This document shows, piece after piece, positions 32,419-40,749 of a stretch of DNA of 49,738 nucleotides. The stretch spans positions 1 to 49,738 of the forward strand of contig JAFYYO010000093.1 in NCBI GenBank assembly GCA_017557475.1, read 5' to 3'. The notes under the pieces were generated by a model. The model saw only the letters and a list, made by a program, of their open reading frames with translations. It searched no databases and had not been told where the DNA came from. The translations under genes were made by a program, and so were the position numbers. The DNA comes from Bacteroidaceae bacterium. GTDB taxonomy: Bacteria; Bacteroidota; Bacteroidia; Bacteroidales; Bacteroidaceae. Positions within the stretch are counted from its first letter, which is position 1. The number at the start of each line of letters is the position of its first letter.

Positions 32419-33333
32419 ATGAACAGAAGGCTCATAACCATTCTTGGTCCGACGGCATCTGGCAAGACGACGCTTGCGGCACATCTGGCTGCGCGACTTG
32501 GTGACGCGGAAATCATCAGTGCCGACAGCCGCCAGGTGTATCGTGGCATGGACGTCGGCACAGGTAAAGACCTTGCTGATTATACGGTAGATGGTAAGGC
32601 AATTCCATACCACCTTATCGATATTTGCAAGGCTGGGGAGAAGTACAACCTTTTCCGCTTTCAGCAGGACTTCCATGCGGCATACGACGACATTCTTTCC
32701 CGTGGGCGTCGGCCTATTCTTTGTGGCGGGACGGGACTTTACATTGAGTCTGTCTTGAAGGGTTACAAGATGGAAGCCGTGCCAGAGAATCCGGAGTTGC
32801 GGGAGCAGTTAAAGGACCTTTCTCTGCCTGAACTAAAAGAGATTCTCGAGGGCTATAAGACGTTGCACAATGTTACGGATCTCGACACGACGAAGCGTGC
32901 TATTCGGGCCATCGAGATACAAGCTTACTATCGCGAGCATGGAACGCTGGAAAGAGAGTTCCCTGCTATAGACAGCCTCATTATTGGCGTTGATGTTGAC
33001 CGTGATTTGCGGCGTCAGCGCATTAGTGAAAGGTTGCGTCATCGCTTAGAGCAGGAGGACATGGTGGGCGAAGTGCATCGCCTTTTGGAGCATGTTCCTG
33101 CCGAAGACCTTATTTATTATGGCTTGGAATACAAGTACCTGACCCTTTATTGTTTGGGTCAGCTTTCGTATGAAGAGATGGTAAGGCAGTTGGAAATTGC
33201 CATCCATCAATTTGCCAAGCGACAGATGACTTGGTTCCGCGGCATGGAGCGTCGCGGGTTTACAATCCACTGGATACAAAACACGCTCCCTTTGGAGGAG
33301 CGTGTAGAAGCGGTTCTAAGCCTGTTGGCTTAG
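32419..33333 (+). CDS. miaA: tRNA dimethylallyltransferase
   Basis: Transfers a dimethylallyl group from dimethylallyl diphosphate to N6 of A37 in tRNAs that read UNN codons. The 304-residue protein has the P-loop GPTASGKT (10-17), the DSRQVYRGMDVGTGK motif (about 36-50), LCGGTGLYIESVLKGY (about 101-116) and the C-terminal FAKRQMTWFRGM typical of the enzyme. I choose the ATG at 32419 (MNRRLITILGPTASG): a GTG at 32398 would lie inside the right arm of the hairpin 32368-32407. It is convergent with the M23 peptidase gene, with only 11 bp between stop codons. Cytoplasmic housekeeping gene, intact. Confidence 0.96.
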   Translation: MNRRLITILGPTASGKTTLAAHLAARLGDAEIISADSRQVYRGMDVGTGKDLADYTVDGKAIPYHLIDICKAGEKYNLFRFQQDFHAAYDDILSRGRRPILCGGTGLYIESVLKGYKMEAVPENPELREQLKDLSLPELKEILEGYKTLHNVTDLDTTKRAIRAIEIQAYYREHGTLEREFPAIDSLIIGVDVDRDLRRQRISERLRHRLEQEDMVGEVHRLLEHVPAEDLIYYGLEYKYLTLYCLGQLSYEEMVRQLEIAIHQFAKRQMTWFRGMERRGFTIHWIQNTLPLEERVEAVLSLLA

Positions 33334-33344
33334 TGTATGTTTTT

Positions 33345-34316
33345 TCAGCTGTACTTTAGGATTTGTCCTGGACGCAGGACTGCGTTTCGCTTTATGTTGT
33401 TCATACGGCAAAGGCGATCGATGGTCGTGCCGTATTTACGTGCGATGGATGAAAGTGTCTCGCCTGCTTTAACCTTGTGATTGCGAGTGCGAGGTTTCGC
33501 CTTCATCTGCTGAATCTTTTGCTGCTGGAAAGCCTCACTCTCAGCTTCTTTAGCTATGAGGGCATTAGCAGTCTCTTCGTCCATCTCCTCTTCACCGCCT
33601 ACGACGTTGTCGGTAGCTGCCAGCATGGTACCACGACCGCTTGAACGGAAGAGGTAGAAGTCGCCCTTCACGTCCTGAGCTTCGAAGTCAAAGAGTCTTT
33701 CCGGGTCGATGAACTGACCGAGGAAACGTGTCTCGAAGTGGAGGTGAGAACCTGTGGAACGCCCAGTATTGCCACCAAGACCAATCACATCACCTGCTCT
33801 GACGATTTGGTTGGGCTTACAAAGGTGGCGACTCATGTGGCCATAAACAGTCTCAAGGCCATTGGCATGACGGATGATGACATAGTTGCCATAGCCGGCA
33901 CGCTCGAATGCCACGACGCGAACCTTGCCTGAGAAGGCTGCTCTGATGGTGTCTCCCACGAAGACCTTGATGTCTGTTCCGTAGTGCTGGCGACGGAAAG
34001 AACGGCGGTAGCCGTAGTGGCTGGTGACCATTCTGCTGTCGCAAGGCATGTGGAAGTTCCTCAAGTCGATTCTGTATTCAGAGGGAAGAGTGACGCCATA
34101 AGAGCGTGTGTAGTCGTTGTTCCAAGTGGGGTAGAGCGATGCTGCAGGGTTCTGCAGGCTGTTCAGGGATTCTTGTCCGCTCATTCGTACAAGTGAGATG
34201 CTGTCGATGGCACGCATCTTTCGGTCGATAGGTGCAATGTCAGCGAGTCGGTCTTGTGCAAAACTGCTTGTGCAGATTGCGAAGAGCAGGGACAGGGTGG
34301 TGAATATTCTCATCAT
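33345..34316 (-). CDS. Secreted M23 peptidase with C-terminal LysM domain
   Basis: A 323-residue cell-wall enzyme expected to cut peptidoglycan cross-links or to activate such cutting. The signal peptide ends SSFAQ (residue 21). The M23 domain (about 95-205) has both metal-binding motifs, HYGTD (H111, D115) and HLHFE (H191, H193), so it should be catalytically active. An acidic and glutamine-rich linker (about 235-275) leads to a LysM peptidoglycan-binding domain (about 278-322, HKVKAGETLSSIARKYGT...LRPGQILK). It lies 33 bp downstream of ndk on the same strand and may be co-transcribed with it. Confidence 0.93.
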   Translation of the reverse strand: MMRIFTTLSLLFAICTSSFAQDRLADIAPIDRKMRAIDSISLVRMSGQESLNSLQNPAASLYPTWNNDYTRSYGVTLPSEYRIDLRNFHMPCDSRMVTSHYGYRRSFRRQHYGTDIKVFVGDTIRAAFSGKVRVVAFERAGYGNYVIIRHANGLETVYGHMSRHLCKPNQIVRAGDVIGLGGNTGRSTGSHLHFETRFLGQFIDPERLFDFEAQDVKGDFYLFRSSGRGTMLAATDNVVGGEEEMDEETANALIAKEAESEAFQQQKIQQMKAKPRTRNHKVKAGETLSSIARKYGTTIDRLCRMNNIKRNAVLRPGQILKYS

Positions 34317-34349
34317 TTAGGTGGTTGTTTTTCTTTTTTATTAGTAGCT

Positions 34350-34811
34350 TCAGGACAGGTCTATTGCATAGAGTCGGTCCATATTGAGGTCTCCCATGTC
34401 GAACAACTCTTCGGGCTTAAAGAAGCGTTTCAGTTCGATGGCTGCCGAAGTGGGAGAGTCGGAAGCATGCACGATGTTCTGCTGATTGCTCATACAGTAG
34501 TCACCGCGAATGGTTCCGGGTTCTGCCTTGCGGCCGTTGGTGTAACCTGTGATGAAACGAACGACTTCGATAGCGTCGGTTCCTTCAAGGCACATGGCGA
34601 TAACGGGTGTTCGCATCATGGAAGCCTTCAATGCTGGGAAGAAAGGCTTACCAGTCAGGTGAGCGTAATGTTCGTTGAGTATCTCGTCGTTGAGCTGCAA
34701 CATTTTCATGCCGACGATGCGCAATCCCTTCTTTTCGAAGCGGCTGGTGACTTCACCTATCAGGCCTCTCATCACTGTGCTTGGCTTGAGCAGCACCAGG
34801 GTTCTTTCCAT
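34350..34811 (-). CDS. ndk: Nucleoside-diphosphate kinase
   Basis: Transfers the gamma phosphate between nucleoside triphosphates and diphosphates. The 153-residue protein has the typical start TLVLLKPSTVMRGLIGEV, the TGxxxxRKAEPGTIRGDY region, and the active-site histidine in NIVHASDS (usual form NIVHGSDS). Length is usual for the Bacteroidota form. It has its own promoter (34878-34909, with TTTG and TACCTTTG separated by 20 bp). Repeat array D lies between this promoter and the TolC gene upstream. Confidence 0.95.
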   Translation of the reverse strand: MERTLVLLKPSTVMRGLIGEVTSRFEKKGLRIVGMKMLQLNDEILNEHYAHLTGKPFFPALKASMMRTPVIAMCLEGTDAIEVVRFITGYTNGRKAEPGTIRGDYCMSNQQNIVHASDSPTSAAIELKRFFKPEELFDMGDLNMDRLYAIDLS

Positions 34812-34877
34812 TTCTTGATGGTTCGTTTCGTGTAGTTTGACCCTTTACGCAAAGGTCGTTTTCTACGTTTCCGGCTG

Positions 34878-34909
34878 CAAAGGTACGACAAAATCCCCAG
34901 ATAACCAAA
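34878..34909 (-). promoter_or_regulatory. Bacteroidales promoter of ndk
   Basis: On the minus strand a TTTG box (34909-34906) is followed after exactly 20 bases by TACCTTTG (34885-34878), a good match to TTTG-N19/20-TAnnTTTG. It leaves a leader of about 60 bases before the ATG at 34811. Confidence 0.75.
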
Positions 34910-34971
34910 TACTTTTAGTATTTTTAACGACTTCGAACGCTTGTTGACATTTCAGAGGCTTGGTATCTAAG

Positions 34972-35057
34972 AAAACATAACACGCCTAGTTGCCAAACTA
35001 GACGTGTCTAATTGCCAAACTAGGCGTGCCTAATTGACCAACTAGGCGTGCCTAATT
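34972..35057 (-). repeat. Array D of 22-bp modules, beginning inside the TolC stop codon
   Basis: In plus coordinates 16-mers start at 34986, 35008 and 35030, exactly 22 bp apart, joined by ACGTGT and GCGTGC. The flanking half-unit CTAATT (35052-35057) overlaps the TAA stop codon of the TolC-like gene (35056-35058). Read on the minus strand, the units are CTAGTTGGTCAATTAG, CTAGTTTGGCAATTAG and CTAGTTTGGCAACTAG and the far end is TTATGTTTTC. The G-U-compatible strand is the minus strand, the direction in which TolC is transcribed. Confidence 0.85.
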
Positions 35058-36480
35058 ATTTTAGGAAGCCTTGCGCCTTGAGCAACTTGGTGTGAGCCAC
35101 CTGAAGTTGACACTTGGCATTGACGTGGTCGGCAGAGGCTTGCTGCCATATTGCCTGCGCATCGAGTAGTTGCGAAAGGGGCTCTAAACCGGCATCGTAC
35201 TGCTGGCGTGCGAGCCGCATATTCTCTTCTGCCTGTTCGAGGCTGCGCTGTGTGATGCTGAGTTCTGTTTGGGCTTCGTCGAAGTTGTTCGCGGCCTGTG
35301 CCAGTTCGAGCTGCATCTGTTCGGTAAGGTCTTGCTGCTCTGTCTGTGCAATCTGCTGGCGTGCCTTGGCAGAGCGAAGCTTGTATGTGCGTTCACCAAA
35401 CGTGATGAGGGGCACTTTGAGTGTCGCACCGACGGCTCCAGAGCCAGAGTCGAGCAACTTGCTTCCTGAGAGTTTGAAGCCGTTGACGTATGAATAGCCT
35501 GCAAACATCGCCAGCTGAGGCAGGTAGTCACTGCGCGTAAGCTTTACCTGTTGAGTTGCAATGTCAGTCTTTGCCTGCAGGATGGCAGATTCGGGTCGTG
35601 CAGCTACCGAAAGGTCGCCGCCTTGCGCCGTCACGGGAACTTCGTCGGAGAACTGGTCGGCATCAAGCTGTAAAGGCGTATTTAGGGGAAGACCTATGAC
35701 GTGGCAGAGGTTCATCGTGCTCAGCCTTATGCCGTTCTCGGCTCGCTGGATGGCAAGTTCAGCTTCGTTAAGTTTTACCTGCACCTTCATCTGGTCGTTG
35801 CGTGTCTTCAAACCATGACGTACTGCACTCTCCACGTTCTTCAGCAGTTCTTCGAGCAGTTGCTTGTAGGAGTGTGCGACATCCGCAAGCTGCCGTGCAC
35901 GTATTGCTTGCATGTATGCCTCGTCGGTGCTCAGGATGACTTGGCTTTCGGTAAGGCGTATGTTCTCTTCAGCCATCTCTGCACCTCGCGAAGCCATGCG
36001 GTAGGCAGCCGTTATCTTGCCGCCCATGTAGAGAGGCTGGGTAAGTGAGACGCCGCCGAGGAAGATGTTGCCGACCTTGTATTCCATCTTCGACGAGGGG
36101 AAGTCCGCGTATTGGTTCAGGATGTAGTTGCCGTCGGCTCCTATCGTGACATTGGGGACGTAAGTGCCTGTCGCAGGATTCAGCATGTAGATGGGCAGGT
36201 GTCCGCCAGCGATAGTGAAGTCTCCTTTCGTAGTAGAGTAGAGGTCGGCAGCCATGAGGTTGATACGCGGATAGTAGTTCGTCTTGTATGCCTTGGCATC
36301 GTTGCGCGTCTGTTCGAGCGTCAGCCTCGACTTGGTGATGTCTTTATTGTGCTCCAAAGCCAATTCGCGTGCCTGGTTGAGCGTGATGTCGCGTGTCGTC
36401 TCCTGTGCGCTGACGTTGGAGAAAGGCAGTGCCGCGGCACATGCCAACAGCAAGAGCACATTATTGATAGTGGTTTTCAT
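35056..36480 (-). CDS. TolC-family outer-membrane efflux channel
   Basis: A 474-residue outer-membrane channel that completes the RND efflux system. The signal peptide ends NVSAQ (residue 26). Long alternating helices follow, with the two internal repeats of the TolC fold: ITLNQARELALEHNKDI near 33-49 opens the first, and heptad-rich helices with RARQLADVAHSYKQLLEELL occur near 195-215. The C-terminal repeat contains YDAGLEPLSQLLDAQAIWQQA. It is the last gene of the operon adaptor-pump-channel, 2 bp after the pump gene. Repeat array D starts at its stop codon. Confidence 0.93.
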   Translation of the reverse strand: MKTTINNVLLLLACAAALPFSNVSAQETTRDITLNQARELALEHNKDITKSRLTLEQTRNDAKAYKTNYYPRINLMAADLYSTTKGDFTIAGGHLPIYMLNPATGTYVPNVTIGADGNYILNQYADFPSSKMEYKVGNIFLGGVSLTQPLYMGGKITAAYRMASRGAEMAEENIRLTESQVILSTDEAYMQAIRARQLADVAHSYKQLLEELLKNVESAVRHGLKTRNDQMKVQVKLNEAELAIQRAENGIRLSTMNLCHVIGLPLNTPLQLDADQFSDEVPVTAQGGDLSVAARPESAILQAKTDIATQQVKLTRSDYLPQLAMFAGYSYVNGFKLSGSKLLDSGSGAVGATLKVPLITFGERTYKLRSAKARQQIAQTEQQDLTEQMQLELAQAANNFDEAQTELSITQRSLEQAEENMRLARQQYDAGLEPLSQLLDAQAIWQQASADHVNAKCQLQVAHTKLLKAQGFLK

Positions 36481-36482
36481 AC

Positions 36483-39400
36483 TTACTTTATCTTGAAGAA
36501 CATTGCATATAAAATGGGGATGAAGATGAGCGTAATGAGTGTCCCGACGAACAATCCGCCCATGATGGTGACAGCAAGGCTGCCGAACATAGCATCTGGA
36601 ATGAGCGGTATCATGCCGAGAATGGTGGTGAGTGATGCCATCATGACTGGGCGCAGGCGACTCTTCGAGCTGTTGACCAACGCGTCGCGAGGCGCCACGC
36701 CGTCGCTTATCTGCAGGTTTATCTCGTCCATGAGCACGATGCCGTTCTTAATCATCATGCCGATAAGACCGAGTACGCCCACGATGGCAACAAAGCCAAA
36801 AGGCTTGCCTGTAATCAGCACGGCAGGTATTACACCTACGAAGATGAGCGGGATGCAGCAGAAGATAATGGCTGGCTTCTTGTAGTCCTTGAAGAGCATG
36901 ATGAGTATCATGATGATGAGGATGATGGCAAGAGGGAAGCCGTTGAAGAGATACTTCATCGAACGGTCGCTCGCCATCTTCTCTCCCTGCCAGGAGAGGG
37001 AATAGCCGACGGGAAGCTTTATCTTCTCTATCTGCTTGGCTATTGCCGTACGGGCTGCCTCTGTGCCTACACCAGGACAAGGCGAACACTGTATGCGCTG
37101 CTGGCGCTGTCCGTTATAGCGCATCACGACCGGCTCCTCCCACTTCAACTCGACAGCCTTTGCCACCTGCTTGAGCGGTGTGGTCTGCGTGAGCATCTCG
37201 ATAATGTTGTCTTTGTCGATAGCTCCAGAGAAAAGCTTCTGCATGGTGGACCGGTTGAGAAGGTTGTTGAAGTTGGGTAGCATGCCGAACACGGGAACGT
37301 TGTCGATGCGGTCAATGTCGTTGCCTTGCGCGTCTGTACACTTCAGGACAATGCCCTCGTTGTGTATCCCATCGTAAAACGTTGCGATGGGTATGCCGCT
37401 TGTGTATGCAAGGATGGATGTCGCCACATCGCGGCGACTGAGACCTGTCGTGCGAGCAGACGGCTGATCGTAGTTAATGGAAAGCACTGGCACCTGCGGT
37501 TCCCAGTCGGATGTCGGCAAATGTACCTTATCGGAAGCAGCAATGACAGCCATTGCCGAGTCTGCCAATCTGTGAAGGACAGAGGGGTCGGGTCCGCTGA
37601 AACATGCTTCGATGGGATACTTCTTGAACATCAGGTTGTATCGCTTCAGCTTGATGTAAGCGTCGGGATAACGCTTGTTGAGTTCTTGCTGAATGTCATC
37701 GATGCTCTCGACCAGCGCCTTCGGACTTTCGAAGTCAATGATAAGTTCACCATAAGAGAGCGACGGCGTGGCGATACTTCTTACGAGATTGTAGCGGCTG
37801 GGTGTTCCACCGATGGATGTCGTGATGTGTGTCACTTCCTTCCGCGTCTTCAGATAATCGTTAATCTCGGCCAAGTCCTGTGCCACCTGTGTATGATTCG
37901 TACCCTCTGGAAGCTTGTACTCCATGTAAAGCTGGTCGTATTCCATGTCTGGGAAGAAAGCTTGATTGAGGAACCTATAGCTCCATACGCTGAGAAGCAC
38001 TAAGGCAACAGCCAATCCTATCATGATAACGCGGAAGCGAAGGCCGAAGTTCATAATCTTCTCGAGCATGGTGTAGCTCCATCCCTTGTACGGGTCTTCG
38101 TTATCGGTATCGCTACTCTTCTTCGGTGCCTTGAGCATGCGGTCTGCCATAACGGGGACGTGTACGAGTGCAAGAATCCATGACAGCATGAGTGATACGG
38201 CAATGACGATGAAGAGGTCGCGCACATAAACGCCTGCTGTGTCGGGACTGAGGAAGATGGGCCAGAAAGCAAGGATGGCGATGAGAGTTGCTCCAAGCAG
38301 AGGCATTGCCGTGCGTCGCCCTATAGCAGTTAGTGCCTCATCGCGTGGACGCCCTTGTTTAAGGTCCACAAGTATGCCGTCTACAACAACGATGGCATTA
38401 TCGACAAGCATGCCCATCGCAAGGATGAAAGCAGCTAGGCTCACACGTTGCAGCGTGCCGTCAAATCCGTTGAGTACAAGAAGAGAGCCTAGCACAATGG
38501 TTAAGAGGCTAAGACCAATGATGAGACCAGACTTGAAGCCCATTGTGAAGATGAGTACGACGACGACAATGAGCACGGACTCAAGCAGATTGACGAGGAA
38601 CGTGTTGAGTGCAGTCTCGACGCGTTCCGGCTGATTGAAGACTTTCTCGAACTTCACACCCAGCGGCATCGTCTTGCTGAGTTCGTTGATAGTTTTTTCT
38701 ACTTGTTTGCCTACCTTAATGATATCCTTGTCCGCAACGCCGGCTATGGAGATACCGAGCGCTCTTTGTCCGTCGCGTTTCATCTCGTTGCGAGTCGGGT
38801 CAGCATAGCCTTTATAAACCCTCGCCACATCTTTGACGCGCAGTTGTTCGTCGTCATGACCTTGGATAATCATGTTCGCGATGTCCTCGACTTGCTTGAA
38901 GCGGTCATCGACGGTAACGCGGACACGATGCGTGCCGTTATCGTAATAGCCGGAATAAGTGGTGCTGTTCTGGTTGTTGAGCGTCGAGATGACTTCCATC
39001 GGCATGACTCCGAGGTTGGCCATCTTGTCTTGACGCATCTCGATGTATATGCATTCCTGTCGTTGTCCGTAAATCTCGACTCTCGACACTCCATCGATGT
39101 CGGCGACGTTGCGTTTCACGAGTTCAGCATAGTCAGACATCTCCTGGTCTGTGAGCCCGTCAGCCGTGAGGGCGTAGAACATTCCGTAGACGTCGCCAAA
39201 GTCGTCGCGCACTTGTGGAGTTGAGGCTGAGCTGGGGAGCGACGATGCTGCATTGCTAACCTTGCGACGAAGTATGTCCCAGCATTGCTCGACGTCTTCG
39301 TCTTTTACGGTTGTCTCAAGTTCGACCGTGATGAGGCTCAAGTCGTTCATCGACTGGCTTTGTACGTTGTCGATGCCGGACATCTCGCGGATGGCTTTCT

Positions 39401-39608
39401 CGAGCTTGTCGGTCACTTCAAGTTCAACCTCGTGTGCCGAAGCACCTGGATAGACGGTGACGACCATCGCTTGCTTTACCTTGATGGCGGGGTCTTCCAG
39501 TTTCGGCATGATGCTGTAGCTGATGAAGCCTCCCACTACCAGGATTGCCACGAAGAAGGAGACGAGCTTTCGGTTGTCTAGTCCCCAGCGGGAAAAGTCC
39601 AGTTCCAT
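36483..39608 (-). CDS. RND-family efflux pump, inner-membrane permease (AcrB-like)
   Basis: A 1041-residue proton-driven exporter of the hydrophobic/amphiphilic efflux type. One transmembrane helix at about 13-33 is followed by a periplasmic porter part and a block of helices (about 335-530). A second half of the same layout follows: the helix at about 528-548, the periplasmic loop and the final helices from about 855 to the end. The fourth helix carries GMLVDNAIVVVDG near 398-410; the first Asp corresponds to a proton-relay residue of AcrB and the second Asp is Asn, as in many family members. The adaptor gene ends 1 bp before its ATG and the channel gene starts 2 bp after its stop. Substrates cannot be told from the sequence. 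Confidence 0.94.
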   Translation of the reverse strand: MELDFSRWGLDNRKLVSFFVAILVVGGFISYSIMPKLEDPAIKVKQAMVVTVYPGASAHEVELEVTDKLEKAIREMSGIDNVQSQSMNDLSLITVELETTVKDEDVEQCWDILRRKVSNAASSLPSSASTPQVRDDFGDVYGMFYALTADGLTDQEMSDYAELVKRNVADIDGVSRVEIYGQRQECIYIEMRQDKMANLGVMPMEVISTLNNQNSTTYSGYYDNGTHRVRVTVDDRFKQVEDIANMIIQGHDDEQLRVKDVARVYKGYADPTRNEMKRDGQRALGISIAGVADKDIIKVGKQVEKTINELSKTMPLGVKFEKVFNQPERVETALNTFLVNLLESVLIVVVVLIFTMGFKSGLIIGLSLLTIVLGSLLVLNGFDGTLQRVSLAAFILAMGMLVDNAIVVVDGILVDLKQGRPRDEALTAIGRRTAMPLLGATLIAILAFWPIFLSPDTAGVYVRDLFIVIAVSLMLSWILALVHVPVMADRMLKAPKKSSDTDNEDPYKGWSYTMLEKIMNFGLRFRVIMIGLAVALVLLSVWSYRFLNQAFFPDMEYDQLYMEYKLPEGTNHTQVAQDLAEINDYLKTRKEVTHITTSIGGTPSRYNLVRSIATPSLSYGELIIDFESPKALVESIDDIQQELNKRYPDAYIKLKRYNLMFKKYPIEACFSGPDPSVLHRLADSAMAVIAASDKVHLPTSDWEPQVPVLSINYDQPSARTTGLSRRDVATSILAYTSGIPIATFYDGIHNEGIVLKCTDAQGNDIDRIDNVPVFGMLPNFNNLLNRSTMQKLFSGAIDKDNIIEMLTQTTPLKQVAKAVELKWEEPVVMRYNGQRQQRIQCSPCPGVGTEAARTAIAKQIEKIKLPVGYSLSWQGEKMASDRSMKYLFNGFPLAIILIIMILIMLFKDYKKPAIIFCCIPLIFVGVIPAVLITGKPFGFVAIVGVLGLIGMMIKNGIVLMDEINLQISDGVAPRDALVNSSKSRLRPVMMASLTTILGMIPLIPDAMFGSLAVTIMGGLFVGTLITLIFIPILYAMFFKIK

Positions 39609-39609
39609 A

Positions 39610-40695
39610 TTATAAGAGTCCTCCTATGTTTGCCTTAGATGTCTTCTCCATTTCCTTCACCTTTTGTCCGTCGCTGAGGTAACGAACTCCGGCACTAACC
39701 ACGGTTTCCTGCGGCTTCAAACCATCCAGCACCTGTATGTTGCCGTCGAGGTCGATGCGGCCTACTTCGACTTCGCGACGCTCGACGATGCCTGTGTTCT
39801 TGTCGAGCACGAAGACAAATGTCTGTCCGTCTTTCCTATCGATGGCTGTGGTGGGAACTGTGACGCCGTCCACTTCGTTGGGTGCATGGTACGACACATA
39901 AACCATCGTGGACATGCCTGGCGTTATCTTCTGGTGGTCGTAATCGCCTTTGATGCGCAGTCGTGCTGCGTAGAGTTGTGTGGCGTTTGCTTCTTTGCTC
40001 ACGCGAACGATTTCAAGCGGATAAATCCTGCCAGGTGTTACATCGAAGGAACAAGTTGCGCTGAGCAAGTCGCCTTGACGTGCATAATCGGATGCAGGAA
40101 CATAGACTTCAATCTCTATGTCGCCAGCGTTGAACATGGAGACGACAGGCATTCCGGCACTTACTGTCTCCCCCGATTCGTGCATCTTGTTTTGTATGTA
40201 GCCGCTGATGGGAGCGTAGAGACGTGTGTCGGCGAGTTGATGCTTGTGGTGTGCCAGCTTCTCCGTGATTTGTTGGAGTCCGTAGCGAGCTCGGTCATAG
40301 TTGGATGCTGTCGTTCCGTTCTCTTCGTAGAGTGCGATGACCCTTTCCGCATCGGCTTTTATCTGCTCGTACTCAGCCTGTGTAGCCGAGAGTTGCACCT
40401 GATAGTCGCGAGGGTCCATCTGCGCGATGAGCTGTCCTTTGCGGACGTATTGCCCTTCCTTTACGTAGATACGCTGTATTGGTCCGCTCACACGAAAAGC
40501 GACATTGACTTCTTCCGAGCTTTTTGTCCTGCCCGGATAGTTCAGCTCAGCCGCATCGCTTATACGCTCTGCCTGTACAGTTTTGACATATTGAATCTCT
40601 TCTTCCTCTGCGGTCTTGGACTTTCCACATGCTGTGAGTAGCAAACATAGGACGGTCAAGATGGTCGCCATAAGTCCTGAAAAACGCTTTGTCAT
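39610..40695 (-). CDS. RND efflux periplasmic adaptor (membrane fusion protein) lipoprotein
   Basis: A 361-residue adaptor linking pump and TolC-like channel. The lipoprotein signal ends LLLTAC-GKSK (Cys23), so it should be anchored in the inner membrane. The order is the family one: a beta-barrel strand, then a lipoyl half-motif (VSGPIQRIYVKEGQYVRKGQ, about 69-88), a helical hairpin (about 100-155), the second lipoyl half (TRLYAPISGYIQNKMHESGE, about 157-176), and barrel and membrane-proximal domains. It is the first gene of the efflux operon. The 54-bp gap from guaA upstream shows no clear promoter or terminator, so read-through from guaA is possible. No regulator gene is adjacent. Confidence 0.93.
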   Translation of the reverse strand: MTKRFSGLMATILTVLCLLLTACGKSKTAEEEEIQYVKTVQAERISDAAELNYPGRTKSSEEVNVAFRVSGPIQRIYVKEGQYVRKGQLIAQMDPRDYQVQLSATQAEYEQIKADAERVIALYEENGTTASNYDRARYGLQQITEKLAHHKHQLADTRLYAPISGYIQNKMHESGETVSAGMPVVSMFNAGDIEIEVYVPASDYARQGDLLSATCSFDVTPGRIYPLEIVRVSKEANATQLYAARLRIKGDYDHQKITPGMSTMVYVSYHAPNEVDGVTVPTTAIDRKDGQTFVFVLDKNTGIVERREVEVGRIDLDGNIQVLDGLKPQETVVSAGVRYLSDGQKVKEMEKTSKANIGGLL

Positions 40696-40749
40696 AGGTG
40701 TATTGTTTTGTTGTTAAATGCAGTCTTCTAAAACGAGGTACGCTCTCTG

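Noticed and set aside
33281..33306. Hairpin with ACACGCTCC/GGAGCGTGT arms as miaA terminator
   Set aside because: It lies wholly inside the miaA coding sequence, more than 20 bases before the stop codon, and is not followed directly by a T-run; it is probably a by-product of the codons.
39664..40641. Plus-strand ORF of 325 codons opposite the efflux adaptor gene
   Set aside because: Antisense shadow of a well-supported adaptor gene with lipobox and lipoyl motifs; the product is Cys- and Val-rich without domain features.
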